Positions 1 to 8,328 of a stretch of 48,736 bases of DNA are shown one piece after another. This DNA is from a virus. Where the stretch lies: IMG/VR virus record IMGVR_UViG_3300032308_000424, positions 1 through 48,736 of that record; one strand, written 5' to 3'. The notes under the pieces are model-generated. The model was not told the origin of the DNA and did no database searches. It saw only the letters and a list, made by a program, of their open reading frames with translations. A program made the position numbers and the translations under genes. How positions within the stretch are numbered: position 1 is the stretch's first letter; each line of letters opens with the position of its first letter.

Positions 1-732
1 AACAGTGTAACCTTCAGGGATTGCACCCATCTGCTTCAACGCGTTGATGTCGTTGTCAGCAGTTTGTACACGCAATTCGGTGTCAAGCAAGCGCTTGGCA
101 ACGAACATCAGTGCTGGGGGAACAACCATCTTACGGGGCTTAGCGGCGATCAACAGACCACGCTCGTCCACCCACGCTGCGATTTGAATCACGGCGTTTT
201 CCAAAGATGTTTCGTTCAAGTCAACGCCAGTTGTTGGGCTGTTGAAGTTCACACCACCGCTAACGAGGGGGTGACCAACGCGAGTGTTAGAACTGTTGTT
301 GCCGAACAAAGTGACGCCGTCACCGCCCAAGTATGAACCGTTGAAACCGTTGTTGATAACGGAAGCGGCTTTAACTTGCTTGGTGTAAGACATAGCACGG
401 GCCAAAGCTTTGGTGTAACGTGCAGACAAAGAGTCATACAAGTTATCTTCCACAGCTTCTTCAGTGATACTGAAGCCCAGAGCGATAGTCTCGTGGTTGT
501 AGCGTGCTGTGAAGGCTTCTTGCGCATTGTCATAAGCAATGGCTTGACCTTCATTCTTGACGGGAGCAGAACCAAAGCCAGCAAGCTTTGTCTCTTCTTC
601 GAAGCTACGCTCAGATTTCTCTGTTTCGTAGATTTCTTTGTGCTCTTCGCCGTAACGGGCATACTCTAAACCGAACAATGCGTTCAGGCCGGGGAGCAGC
701 TCTTTAAGTAGTTGTGCGCGTGAAATTGCCAT
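1..732 (-). CDS. Major capsid protein (C-terminus cut by window edge)
   Basis: This is the N-terminal 244 codons of the probable major capsid protein, the main shell subunit of the phage head. The ATG at 732 follows a strong AAGGAG site. The protein opens MAISRAQLLKELLPGLNALF and has an acidic stretch near residues 28-50 (EEHKEIYETEKSERSFEEE), then alternating strands and helices as in HK97-fold capsid proteins. A hydrophobic segment near residues 185-225 (QIAAWVDERGLLIAAKPRKM) precedes a conserved-looking VVPPALMFVAKRLL. It is the last visible gene of the leftward head operon, after the scaffold-like gene, which is the usual capsid position. The reading frame stays open to base 1, so the C-terminal part lies outside the window. 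The role rests on gene order and recalled similarity, not on a search. Confidence 0.8.
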   Translation of the reverse strand, partial: MAISRAQLLKELLPGLNALFGLEYARYGEEHKEIYETEKSERSFEEETKLAGFGSAPVKNEGQAIAYDNAQEAFTARYNHETIALGFSITEEAVEDNLYDSLSARYTKALARAMSYTKQVKAASVINNGFNGSYLGGDGVTLFGNNSSNTRVGHPLVSGGVNFNSPTTGVDLNETSLENAVIQIAAWVDERGLLIAAKPRKMVVPPALMFVAKRLLDTELRVQTADNDINALKQMGAIPEGYTV

Positions 733-745
733 GGTGAATTACTCC

Positions 746-1399
746 TTACAGGCCAACAGCATTGCTGTATGAATGATATCCGGGGTTGAACTTCACCAGA
801 ATGTCAGTAAAGTTGTCGCCCACAGTTGAGAAGCCGGGAGTGTTTGCAAACCCGACCACGCGGAAAGCCGCAGAGGTAACAACTGCAGAAGCGCCAGCAA
901 CAACGGCCGTGTTCGAGTTACCAGTGGTAGTCGAACCAGTTGAAGTGCTTTGCGCAGCGTTCAAGAACACGTTTGCGCCCAGTGCAGCTTGTGTAACAGG
1001 GCCAGCAGCTTGAACTTGGAACACAGCACGGTCGTCATCAACCACGTACGCAGTAATTTCCGAACCGTTCACAGAAGCTGTGTTGGCTGGATAAAACTGA
1101 GAGAAGATTGTTTGACCTTGTGCGTTCACAAAAGAGCAACCAACAAATACACCAATAGCACCTGTCAACACTGCGCTGCCGCCTGAACCCGTGGGGAAAG
1201 CGTTGGTAGTGCTGTCAGCGCCAGTAGCGGTAACGATTTGCAGGAAGCCTGAAGCGTTCACAAACACTAACGATCCATTGAAGATGTTGGTGTTGTAACC
1301 GGCAGGGTTAATTAGAAATTGTCGAGTGCTACCAGCATATGGTAGGCCACCCAACTCGTTTACGGCACGGAAGCCGTAGGGAGAAGCGGTAGATGCCAT
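746..1399 (-). CDS. Putative head-region structural protein (decoration-like)
   Basis: A 217-residue protein starting MASTASPYGFRAVNELGGLP, with AGGAG upstream of the ATG at 1399. It is rich in Ala, Gly, Thr, Ser and Val with few charged residues, and has many short beta-type stretches (FVNASGFLQIVTATGAD, ITAYVVDDDRAVFQVQAAG). That composition suits an extracellular or virion surface protein. It lies directly upstream of the major capsid gene in the same operon with a 13-nt gap. Proteins with this ASPYG-VN-LGG opening are common beside capsid genes in environmental phages and are usually left unnamed. A head decoration or minor head role is inferred from position and composition. No catalytic motif is visible. 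Confidence 0.6.
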   Translation of the reverse strand: MASTASPYGFRAVNELGGLPYAGSTRQFLINPAGYNTNIFNGSLVFVNASGFLQIVTATGADSTTNAFPTGSGGSAVLTGAIGVFVGCSFVNAQGQTIFSQFYPANTASVNGSEITAYVVDDDRAVFQVQAAGPVTQAALGANVFLNAAQSTSTGSTTTGNSNTAVVAGASAVVTSAAFRVVGFANTPGFSTVGDNFTDILVKFNPGYHSYSNAVGL

Positions 1400-1415
1400 T
1401 TAAGGACTCCTAAGT

Positions 1416-1865
1416 TTATTTAGAACCAGAACCAAACCCACCACGCGTTGAAGACGACTTGCGTTCGGCAAACAACGGCATACGTGAGTCATTTTGTCGC
1501 ATGAAGCTATTGTCAACTGACTCCATCTGGTTTTGAGCTTGTTGGTTGTAATAATCGTCACGGGCTTCCGCTTTTTCTTTGGCGATCTTGCAGAGCATGA
1601 GGCCACCGATTTCCACGTTCCCAGTCTTTTCATTACCCATCAACATCAATTCTGGATGGTCAGTTGCCTTCACCGGCTCCCAACCTTCGCGCATTCTGCG
1701 TGATACGTTGGTCACTTCCGACTGTCCCAGCACATGCGTCGCTACCCAGCGATACACGTAGCCCGGTTCAGGCGTTGGATCAGGCAAGTTTGTCGGCGGT
1801 ACGTATACAGCACGAGCAGATTTTTCGCGTGACACCAAGTCACGATTTGTACGGTTTTCAGCCAT
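1416..1865 (-). CDS. Conserved phage protein of the head operon, function unknown
   Basis: A 149-residue hydrophilic protein. After a basic start (AENRTNRDLVSREKSAR) and a proline-rich linker (LPDPTPEPG) there is a compact segment near residues 36-75 (YVYRWVATHVLG...NVSRRMREGWEPV), a pattern I recognise from head-operon proteins of many environmental phages. The C-terminal third is helical and polar (IAKEKAEARDDYYNQQAQNQ) and ends in a Ser/Gly-rich tail. The ATG overlaps the end of the scaffold-like gene by 8 nt, so translation is probably coupled. I cannot assign a function; a head assembly accessory role is inferred only from position. Confidence 0.55.
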   Translation of the reverse strand: MAENRTNRDLVSREKSARAVYVPPTNLPDPTPEPGYVYRWVATHVLGQSEVTNVSRRMREGWEPVKATDHPELMLMGNEKTGNVEIGGLMLCKIAKEKAEARDDYYNQQAQNQMESVDNSFMRQNDSRMPLFAERKSSSTRGGFGSGSK

Positions 1866-2802
1866 TCGATTTCTCCATTTTTACCAATTCAGCAGCATAT
1901 TGCTGCGGGGTTAAGCCAAACTTTTTTGCCAACGAAACTTGCGTCGGACTTAGTTGGACTCTCTTTGCACCTGTCGAACGAGTCGCAGAGGCAACAACCG
2001 TGGAAGGCTTTCTGGAGCCATCGCCGGACTTCGGCCTGCCCTGTCCACCAAAAATATCGGGGAAAGTAGCTTTCATGCGAGCATCAATGCGCTCGAAATA
2101 TTCGTCAGAGCGGGGGTCTATTCCCGAGTTCACTAGTTTTTGGTGCAGCCCTAGTGAAAAGCTGGTGAGTTCCTCGTACCCGGGAGCTCCAAACCACTGG
2201 TTTCTTGCCTGCCAGCGCAGTGTTTTATCGTCCGGTTGGGCCGCTTCGGGTACTTGTTGACTAGTTTGTACTACATCAGAATCGTATTGTAAAGGGGTTG
2301 GGCGGAAATTTTTTGCGGCTGTTGCACGCATCTTTGCATCCGCCAACTCCTCTTGAGCCGCAATGATCGCATCTGTGTCAAATGCTTCATGGGCTTCTTT
2401 AAGCTTTCTACGGGCCATAGCCAGTTCAGCTTCTGTAGCAGTTTGAATCGTGGCGGCATACTGTTGCTCACCATTATTCACGTATTGTTTAAGCTTGTTG
2501 TTTTCGGCCAACAGGTGTTGGGCCATTCTCTCAAGCTCTTGTTTCTCGCGCATTGTGGCTTCTTTGACACGGCGCTCATCGTGACGGGCATGAGTGAGTT
2601 CTTTGATGCGCTTTTTAACGCCTTCAGAGTAGTTCTCAATTTCGTCATCGGTTGGATCGGCGACTTCGCGGTCTAGGGGTTTGCGGCCTCTGTCACGTTC
2701 AGGCGTGTCGTCTACGATCTCTATTTCGACATCTGCTTCGGACGATTCCACAGGAGCGGGAGTATCGTCAAGCTCGTCTGGGAACTTGTAATGTTCAGCC
2801 AT
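1858..2802 (-). CDS. Putative head scaffolding protein
   Basis: A 314-residue highly charged protein. Residues 1-60 are strongly acidic (EADVEIEIVDDTPERD). Residues about 60-165 form a long predicted coiled coil (VKKRIKELTHARHDERRVKEATMREKQEL onward, summarised). Residues 190-250 look compact. A basic linker leads to a C-terminal helix pair near residues 283-310 (LSPTQVSLAKKFGLTPQQY). An acidic front, a central coiled coil and a basic C-terminal helix that docks on the capsid is the usual plan of podovirus scaffolding proteins, and the gene lies between portal and capsid genes where scaffolds normally sit. Start at 2802 follows GAAAGGAAAGAA. The call is from architecture and gene order; sequence alone does not prove it. 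Confidence 0.65.
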   Translation of the reverse strand: MAEHYKFPDELDDTPAPVESSEADVEIEIVDDTPERDRGRKPLDREVADPTDDEIENYSEGVKKRIKELTHARHDERRVKEATMREKQELERMAQHLLAENNKLKQYVNNGEQQYAATIQTATEAELAMARRKLKEAHEAFDTDAIIAAQEELADAKMRATAAKNFRPTPLQYDSDVVQTSQQVPEAAQPDDKTLRWQARNQWFGAPGYEELTSFSLGLHQKLVNSGIDPRSDEYFERIDARMKATFPDIFGGQGRPKSGDGSRKPSTVVASATRSTGAKRVQLSPTQVSLAKKFGLTPQQYAAELVKMEKSNG

Positions 2803-2812
2803 TTCTTTCCTT

Positions 2813-3253
2813 TCAAGCGCGGGTTAAACCGCGGGGGTCTTGCACAACAGCATCAACTTGGTCATCGTTGATGAGCCGGAACTCCTTGCCAAAGATCTTA
2901 AATCTTGTGCCGGAGTAAGTACGTACCAAGACGAAGTCGCCTTCTTTACACCATGCACCTGTGGGGAACTTGGTGGTGTCTTTGTACGCATCGGGGCCTA
3001 CACGCAATACAAACAACACCGTGGTGGCGTGTTCTTCTTGGCGCATGAACTCCGTTGGTTTATACAGGTTTGAGCCTGCAATCTTTTCGTCTGCTTCTGG
3101 AACAACGCACAGCAACTTCCAACCTGTGGGGGTCGGCAGCGCACCTGCTTTTGTTTCGCTGTCAGCGCCTTCTTCTGGCGAATCCATTTGCTGGATGTGC
3201 TTTGGTAAGACGATGTTTGGCGGCAGGACTAGTCCTGATTCAGTTTCAATCAT
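2813..3253 (-). CDS. GroES-like co-chaperonin (Cpn10) domain protein
   Basis: A 146-residue protein with a GroES/Cpn10-like core at about residues 42-141. PTGWKLLCVVPEADEKIAGS resembles the GroES opening strand (pattern I-P-L-D-R-V-V-V). A mobile-loop-like segment, SNLYKPTEFMRQEEHATT, follows, then VLFVLRVGPDAY (compare 'G-x-V-x-A-V-G'), WCKEGDFVLVRTYSGTRFKI (compare 'V-K-x-G-D-x-V-x-F') and a closing I-N-D-D-Q-V-D-A-V-V strand. A 40-residue N-terminal extension precedes the core. The role would be to cap the host GroEL and help fold virion proteins, as T4 gp31 does. I chose the ATG at 3253 rather than an in-frame ATG 48 nt upstream because it overlaps the preceding stop and gives a natural start. 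The gene sits between portal and scaffold genes, which fits a head-folding role. Confidence 0.72.
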   Translation of the reverse strand: MIETESGLVLPPNIVLPKHIQQMDSPEEGADSETKAGALPTPTGWKLLCVVPEADEKIAGSNLYKPTEFMRQEEHATTVLFVLRVGPDAYKDTTKFPTGAWCKEGDFVLVRTYSGTRFKIFGKEFRLINDDQVDAVVQDPRGLTRA

Positions 3254-3440
3254 CTGATTGTTCAACTTTCTGTAGCAGGTCAAGGAGATAACGCTCTGCA
3301 AGGGCTAGACCCGAAATAATCCCGCAGAGTTTTTGGTATTCTTCAAATGATCGACACGATCCCGCAGCCAAGTCGTCTGCGTAGTTGTTCATGTCATTGC
3401 GTATTTTGTCGCGCAATACGGATGCGAATTCTTGGATCAT
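3246..3440 (-). CDS. Small helical protein of the head operon, unknown
   Basis: A 64-residue, all-helical, acidic protein (IQEFASVLRDKIRNDMNNYADDLAAG, then FEEYQKLCGIISGLALAERYLLDLLQKVE). Its ATG overlaps the portal stop by an ATGA junction and its stop overlaps the next start by 8 nt, so it is locked into the operon by coupling on both sides. It has no motif I recognise. Small helical proteins here may be assembly helpers, but that is a guess. Confidence 0.6.
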   Translation of the reverse strand: MIQEFASVLRDKIRNDMNNYADDLAAGSCRSFEEYQKLCGIISGLALAERYLLDLLQKVEQSDD

Positions 3441-6052
3441 TTTGGTTCCTTACCTTGTGGCTGATTATCTTTTGCAAACTGCAAAGACGTTGTGCGGGCT
3501 TGCAAGTCCATCTCTTTCTGTCGCTTAGAAATTTCAGAGCCTAGCTTCACACCGGCAAACTCTTGGTCAAACTGTTGTTTAACCTTGCTCTCATTAATCT
3601 GAGCACCAATGCGCATACCTTCAAGTTCTTGGTCGCTGCGCATTTTTTCAGTGTCCAAATCAATCCTGTCAGACTTAGCCGTCATGTCAGCCACCATCTT
3701 CTGGGCATCCAACTGCGCGGCTTGTTGTTTAAGCTGGAAGTCTTGTTGCATCTTTTGCGCTTCCATTTGCAAGCGTTGTTGTCCCAACTGGATGTTGGCT
3801 TGAACTTCTTGTTGCTTGACCTGCATCTCAGCTTGCTTGAGTTGCAACTCTTGTTGTTGCATCTGGATGAGCGGGTCTTGCGCTTGTTGCTGAGCTTGCT
3901 GTTGTGCGGCTTGTGCTTGGTTTTGCTGCAGCATCTGCTGAGCCGCTTGCGCCATCATGCTGGCCATTGCATTGGCAACTGCGGTTGGCACTGTTTCTTC
4001 TTCGCGTGGGATTGACATACCCAACTGCTTCTCCAGTTGCAACTTGTACTGGAACCCTACGTGCTCTGCAATGTGTGCAGTCAGCGCCGCTTGAATCTGA
4101 GGAGCCTTGGGGTTCTGCCCAATCAACTGCATCACGGTTGGGTCTTGCATCATGCTGGTGTGCACAGCAAGGTGGGCTGCGTGATCTTGTTCCACAAACG
4201 CTTTGAGTGGCTCGCCCTTGAGCACAGCCATGTTCTCTGTCACAGGGTCTTTGGGTTTTTGGTCATCGTCCAGCGGCACAAGTTTGTCTGCGTTCTTGAT
4301 ACCCAACACCTCTAGCATGTTGCGGTGCAACTGCGGCAGGTCGTAAATATCTGGAGCCATCTGCGCCATCTGAATCACAGCTTGGTACTGCACCACACGC
4401 TGAGACATCGTGGCCGCATTGGGATCAGAGACAGGGATAACGTCTACATGAGCATAGTCAGACTTCTTAGCGCGTGGGCCATCATCGCCTTCTGGCTCGT
4501 ATGAGTACGTGTCATCTGTGTAGTCACGAATGATGTTGCGCAGAAGCTGCAACTCTTGTTTTAGCGCGTAGTGCACACGAGCCTGCACAGCAGTCATGAC
4601 TTTAAGCTGGCGCTCAAGCAGGGCTAGCGTTGTTCCCACAGGAGCCTGTGCAGACATGTCGGACACTTTCATATCCGCAGTGGCTGCAAACCTACGGCCT
4701 TCGTCTACGATCTTATCGAGCAGTGCGGCAAGAACCGCTGAAGGCTCTTTATACGGCAGGGGCAGGATGCTGTCACGGATGGTGCCGGAGCCAATGTCTA
4801 CATCACGGAACTCTCCGGGAGCGATTGGCGTGTCGTCTCCCTTGATGCGCAGTCCTCTGGACTTGAGGCCACCGGGCAAGTTGGACAGTGTTCCTGCATC
4901 GATGAGCTGGCGCATGATGCTTGTAGCGGATTTAGCAAAGCCTCCGATAAGATGGAACAGCCCGAAGCCATAAGCTCCAAAGCCCGGAATATATTGGTAG
5001 TGCACGAAGTGCTGGCGTTTGAGTTTGAGTGGATCATCTTCCTCCCAATTACGGCGAATAGACAGCACATCGTTTGTGCCGCGAATGATTGTCACCACGT
5101 ACGGAAGCGCGATGCCTGTGGGCTCGTCATCGTCGTCCAAGTCTTCGTGACCCTTGATATCCAAGTCAACGTGGCACTCAAGGAGCGTGAAGCGGTCATC
5201 GTTTAGATCGCTAAAACCAGTCTCTTTGTCCTTGGCTTTCTGAATATCACCAACAACTTTGTCTGGCTCACCTAGATCAACTTCGCGGTAGAACCCAGCT
5301 TGCTGCAGTTTCAAAATCTCGTTCTTAGTCTTACGCATAACATGCGTGACGCGGTAGCAAGTCTGAATGTCCGATGTGCCGTATGGCAGGATCATGTCTT
5401 CCGCAGGGATAAATATCGACACTTGGCGGCCAAGTGAGGGGTCGTAGTACACCTTCTTAAATGCTGAGCCAGTGGCCGGCAGTGACCATAACATGCGCTC
5501 ATGCTCAGGACGGAACTCAACCATCTTCTCCGTCAACTGGTAGTTCATATCCGCTTCTACGCGCACAGCCGCTTCTTGTTTCTGCGGTGTCTCTTTACCA
5601 AGAATTTTGGTACGCACAGGGCCTTGCGCTGGGAATGTTTCGGTGATTGTCTCTGACTGAAAGCGCACAACGGCTTCTGTAATCATTGGGTGGAACACAC
5701 CAGACGCACCGTTCCAAGGCTCGGTGCGCTCTTCCATCTGCAGGCCCAAGAGCTTTAAGCCCTCTGTGTATGCTTTCTCCCAATCCTTGCGGGAGTTTTT
5801 GTCTTGTTCAATATCACCTGCCAAGTCACTGGCCAGCGTCTGCATGGCGCTATCATCCATGTACTCAGCCAAGTTAGCGTCAAAGTCTTCAGCAGACGGC
5901 TCGGCTGGCTCAATCTCAATCTCCATCCCGTCTATGCCAATCTTGACAGCTTCAGGATCAACAATTTCAATCTCGATGGGAGACTCGTCCTGCGCGAGTT
6001 CTTCAAGTCCTTTTGGTTGCTGGTACAGCGCTTTGTCGATGTTTGTTGCCAT
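3437..6052 (-). CDS. Portal protein, P22 gp1-like, with a Gln-rich C-terminal extension
   Basis: An 871-residue portal protein that would form the ring at the head vertex through which DNA enters and leaves. After an acidic N-terminus, residues about 60-600 match the podovirus portal pattern: DKNSRKDWEKAYTEGLKLLG, EPWNGASGVFHPMITEAVVRFQSE, an ETFPAQGPVRTKI segment, HYQYIPGFGAYGFGLFHLIGG, and LSNLPGGLKSRGLRIKGD. These are hallmarks of the P22-like portal family. Residues about 690-860 are a very Gln/Ala/Met-rich helical region (QQAQQQAQDPLIQMQQQ), like the long C-terminal helical barrel that extends into the head in P22. The next gene upstream is the large terminase, with an 8-nt gap holding TAGGAA. 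Length and order support the call strongly. Confidence 0.93.
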   Translation of the reverse strand: MATNIDKALYQQPKGLEELAQDESPIEIEIVDPEAVKIGIDGMEIEIEPAEPSAEDFDANLAEYMDDSAMQTLASDLAGDIEQDKNSRKDWEKAYTEGLKLLGLQMEERTEPWNGASGVFHPMITEAVVRFQSETITETFPAQGPVRTKILGKETPQKQEAAVRVEADMNYQLTEKMVEFRPEHERMLWSLPATGSAFKKVYYDPSLGRQVSIFIPAEDMILPYGTSDIQTCYRVTHVMRKTKNEILKLQQAGFYREVDLGEPDKVVGDIQKAKDKETGFSDLNDDRFTLLECHVDLDIKGHEDLDDDDEPTGIALPYVVTIIRGTNDVLSIRRNWEEDDPLKLKRQHFVHYQYIPGFGAYGFGLFHLIGGFAKSATSIMRQLIDAGTLSNLPGGLKSRGLRIKGDDTPIAPGEFRDVDIGSGTIRDSILPLPYKEPSAVLAALLDKIVDEGRRFAATADMKVSDMSAQAPVGTTLALLERQLKVMTAVQARVHYALKQELQLLRNIIRDYTDDTYSYEPEGDDGPRAKKSDYAHVDVIPVSDPNAATMSQRVVQYQAVIQMAQMAPDIYDLPQLHRNMLEVLGIKNADKLVPLDDDQKPKDPVTENMAVLKGEPLKAFVEQDHAAHLAVHTSMMQDPTVMQLIGQNPKAPQIQAALTAHIAEHVGFQYKLQLEKQLGMSIPREEETVPTAVANAMASMMAQAAQQMLQQNQAQAAQQQAQQQAQDPLIQMQQQELQLKQAEMQVKQQEVQANIQLGQQRLQMEAQKMQQDFQLKQQAAQLDAQKMVADMTAKSDRIDLDTEKMRSDQELEGMRIGAQINESKVKQQFDQEFAGVKLGSEISKRQKEMDLQARTTSLQFAKDNQPQGKEPK

Positions 6053-6060
6053 GTGGGTTC

Positions 6061-7602
6061 CTAATAGTATGCGTATGACTTGCGGCGGAAGTAATCAGGG
6101 TCGTCCTTCGCATCCGTGTTCAAAGTGATAAAACCGCCTTGCCTAAAGCGTAGCAGCGCCTGTGTGGTCGTGTCCACGAAGTCATCGTGCTCTCCAACTG
6201 GGAAAGCTGCCATCTCTTCGATCACTTCTCGTGCCCAGCGTGTGTCGGGTGCCCAAACCATGCCAGAGGCAAACAAATCAGCCACTGCGTTTAATCGTAC
6301 CATCTTGTCGTTGCCGCGGCTAGGGTTTGTTTCCTGCACGGGGATGTCCATAGCCCGCAGTTCTTGGATCAGCGGAGCGCCTGCGGCCTTCTTCTCCACG
6401 ATGAACGCGTCTGGCTCCCACTCCTTGTAGTGCTTAAGCGCAACTTCTTTAAGTTCAGGGAACGTCATGCGATCTTTAAACGCATCGAGCAAGATAATCT
6501 GCGTTGCGTCCTTCTCTTCTTCGTTGAAGAACACGCCCCATGTGGTGCAGGCTGAATAGTCTGAGTTGTTCTTGGTCTCAAACGCTGTATCCCACGACTG
6601 AATGACGTAATCGCACTGCGGCGGGTCTTCGGACTCCCATATGCGCCACATCTTGCGCCCAACGATGGCTGAGTTCTCGCTTGTGGGCTGCTGCATGTAC
6701 TGCGCGTTCCAATACCTAGGCTCAATGGACGCTTTAGTCGCTTTAAGTGCGGCAAGAGGCCACTGCTCTGGCCACAATGACTTCTCCTGCTCGGTGTCTT
6801 CGTTAAGAATGGCTGGAAGCTCCACAATTTCCCATGGAATAGCCTCGGGGTTGCGAGCTTGGTAGTCAATCAAGCGCCCAGTCAGGTCTAACAGCGACCA
6901 TCTGGTCATAATCACAATGATCGCACCGCCCGGCATCAAGCGTTGCAGTGGGCCCGTCTGAAACCACGACCATGCGGTATCAAAAGCAAGCCGTGAGTTG
7001 GCTTTTACGTCTTGTTCTGAATGAGGGTCATCAATGACGAAAAGATCAGCCCCACGGCCAGCCAGTGCGCCACCAACACCAGCAGCATAATACTGACCAC
7101 CAGCAGAAGTCGACCACTTACCGGCAGCTTTCTGATCGTCTGCGACCATTGTTTGGGGGAAAACTTCACGATACTCCTCCGATTCAATCAAATTACGTAC
7201 TCTACGGCCAAAGTCTTCAGACAAACCAGCGGTGTGGGTGCCCATGATAATCTTCTTATTAGGGTATTTACCTAGGAAGTACGCAGGAAACAGGTATGAG
7301 GAGAATTCTGACTTACCCATACGTGGCGCGATGTTGATAATCACGCGCTTTTTCTTGCCCTCAACCACATCTGTGAAGATTTTGGCCAGCTTTCTGTGGT
7401 GCGGCCCGATCTTAAAGCCCGGATAGACGCTCTGAGCGAACCCCAGCATGTTTGTTTTGGCCGCTTGCAAGCTAGCGCGGGCTTCGCGCATCTCCAAATC
7501 TTGGAAGAGCTCCATCTTTTCTGCCAGCGTCATGTGCGGCAGTGCCTTGGCCATGGCTTCTAGCTCAAGTTTGCTCAAGGTTGTGAACTTATCAGTCTTC
7601 AT
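6061..7602 (-). CDS. terL: Terminase large subunit (ATPase and nuclease)
   Basis: A 513-residue packaging motor. Counting from the ATG at 7602, the Walker A-like loop is APRMGKSE at residues 92-99 and the Walker B-like strand LFVIDDPHS is near 187-195. A coupling segment IIVIMTRWS follows at about 229-236. The RNase H-like nuclease half shows DYVIQSWDTAFE with Asp338, a distant Glu403 (FIVEKKAAG) and HDDFVD with Asp474/Asp477, the expected acidic residues for headful cleavage. I preferred the start at 7602 (MKTDKF) over an in-frame ATG 33 nt upstream that would overlap the small terminase further. The coding sequence overlaps the small-subunit gene by 11 nt, so translation is probably coupled. 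Confidence 0.95.
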   Translation of the reverse strand: MKTDKFTTLSKLELEAMAKALPHMTLAEKMELFQDLEMREARASLQAAKTNMLGFAQSVYPGFKIGPHHRKLAKIFTDVVEGKKKRVIINIAPRMGKSEFSSYLFPAYFLGKYPNKKIIMGTHTAGLSEDFGRRVRNLIESEEYREVFPQTMVADDQKAAGKWSTSAGGQYYAAGVGGALAGRGADLFVIDDPHSEQDVKANSRLAFDTAWSWFQTGPLQRLMPGGAIIVIMTRWSLLDLTGRLIDYQARNPEAIPWEIVELPAILNEDTEQEKSLWPEQWPLAALKATKASIEPRYWNAQYMQQPTSENSAIVGRKMWRIWESEDPPQCDYVIQSWDTAFETKNNSDYSACTTWGVFFNEEEKDATQIILLDAFKDRMTFPELKEVALKHYKEWEPDAFIVEKKAAGAPLIQELRAMDIPVQETNPSRGNDKMVRLNAVADLFASGMVWAPDTRWAREVIEEMAAFPVGEHDDFVDTTTQALLRFRQGGFITLNTDAKDDPDYFRRKSYAYY

Positions 7603-8173
7603 CTGACTTCTCTTCAGACACATCGACCACATCAATCACGCCCATGAACCTATTGAGCTTCTCTTTGATCCTCGCTTCAAGCTCAACGTCTGACATTTCG
7701 GTCTTCTTGACCTCGACTCGTTCCGTGAACAGCGCAACCTCAGTAACTTTACCCAGCATGTCTAGCGCTTTGAGACGTATGCGCGCATCTGGGTGGTCTA
7801 CTTCTTCTAAGATCTTAGCTACGGCAAAACCGCGCAGTTCTTTGGCCTGCTCTACAAACGCCCAATCGTAGGCGGTAAGCATCCCTACCAGATGCTGGAC
7901 TGCCGCTGGCGCTTTAATGTTAGCCAGTGCTTGCTGTGTATTCTGTGGCGGCTGACCGGTGACTAAAGATGCAAAAGATTGCCGCGCCGCTTGGGCGTCT
8001 GCCTTGGACTCTGCTGCTTCGTCGTCTAGCTCCAGCTCTTTAAGCCAGTCGGCAGTTTTGACTTGTGCGTCAACAATGGTTGCAGGTTCAGCTTTATCAA
8101 GCGGCAAAAGCGTAGCCGCAGTCATGTCGACAACGTCTGGGTGAAACTCGCCGTGAATAAGATGTTCTAACAT
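7592..8173 (-). CDS. Putative terminase small subunit
   Basis: A 193-residue acidic, mostly helical protein immediately upstream of the large terminase. The C-terminal half (ARIRLKALDMLGKVTEVALFTERVEVKKTEMS, summarised near residues 130-165, then VELEARIKEKLNRFMG) is the segment I associate with small-terminase-type phage proteins, where a helical DNA-binding or oligomerisation part is followed by a tail that contacts TerL. The ATG at 8173 has no clear ribosome binding site. A good site (AAGGAG) instead precedes an ATG at 8237 in another frame, which is described separately. Function is inferred from position and partial resemblance; it would recognise phage DNA for packaging. Confidence 0.65.
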   Translation of the reverse strand: MLEHLIHGEFHPDVVDMTAATLLPLDKAEPATIVDAQVKTADWLKELELDDEAAESKADAQAARQSFASLVTGQPPQNTQQALANIKAPAAVQHLVGMLTAYDWAFVEQAKELRGFAVAKILEEVDHPDARIRLKALDMLGKVTEVALFTERVEVKKTEMSDVELEARIKEKLNRFMGVIDVVDVSEEKSDED

Positions 8174-8237
8174 TGCGTAGGACTTGTAGCCTCGTTGCTG
8201 TTAGTGTACACTTCTTTTCGGTGATGGCGCAAGTCAT
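8097..8237 (-). CDS. Candidate short overlapping ORF (leader peptide or shifted TerS start)
   Basis: A 46-codon reading frame starting at an ATG at 8237 behind a strong AAGGAGAAGCA ribosome binding site of the type used throughout this phage. It reads MTCAITEKKCTLTATRLQVL, then passes out of frame through the small-terminase start and stops inside that gene. The N-terminal 22 residues look like ordinary protein, while the part overlapping the terminase is Arg/Ser-rich and looks like an out-of-frame read. It may be a translationally coupled leader peptide, or the true N-terminus of the terminase joined by a frameshift or sequencing error. Confidence 0.35.
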   Translation of the reverse strand: MTCAITEKKCTLTATRLQVLRNVRTSYSRRVSPRRCRHDCGYAFAA

Positions 8238-8251
8238 TGCTTCTCCTTGAT

Positions 8252-8270
8252 GGATGGTTGCCATCCTTTT
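8252..8270 (+). terminator. Short hairpin with T tract
   Basis: GGATGG-TTG-CCATCC forms a 6-bp stem followed by TTTT. It stands directly before a second, stronger hairpin, so the pair could act as a tandem terminator for transcripts moving right. On the other strand it lies in the leader of the packaging operon. Confidence 0.4.
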
Positions 8271-8303
8271 GCCCCACTAGTTAGCGCTGGTGGGGCATTT
8301 TTT
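8270..8303 (+). terminator. Rho-independent terminator
   Basis: TGCCCCAC at 8270-8277 pairs perfectly with GTGGGGCA at 8290-8297, with a 12-nt loop, followed by TTTTTTA. The orientation terminates rightward transcription. No rightward gene is visible upstream, so it may insulate the early promoter from antisense transcripts or end an undetected small RNA. Confidence 0.6.
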
Positions 8304-8312
8304 ATTGTGTGT

Positions 8313-8328
8313 TGTCCAACGTTTGACA
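8313..8328. promoter_or_regulatory. Operator-like 16-mer, copy 1
   Basis: TGTCCAACGTTTGACA is an imperfect palindrome with TGTC/GACA ends. It matches copies at 16100-16115 and 23543-23558 in the pattern TGTCCAACnnTwGACA. It overlaps the -35 box of the early promoter, which suits a repressor site. Confidence 0.6.
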
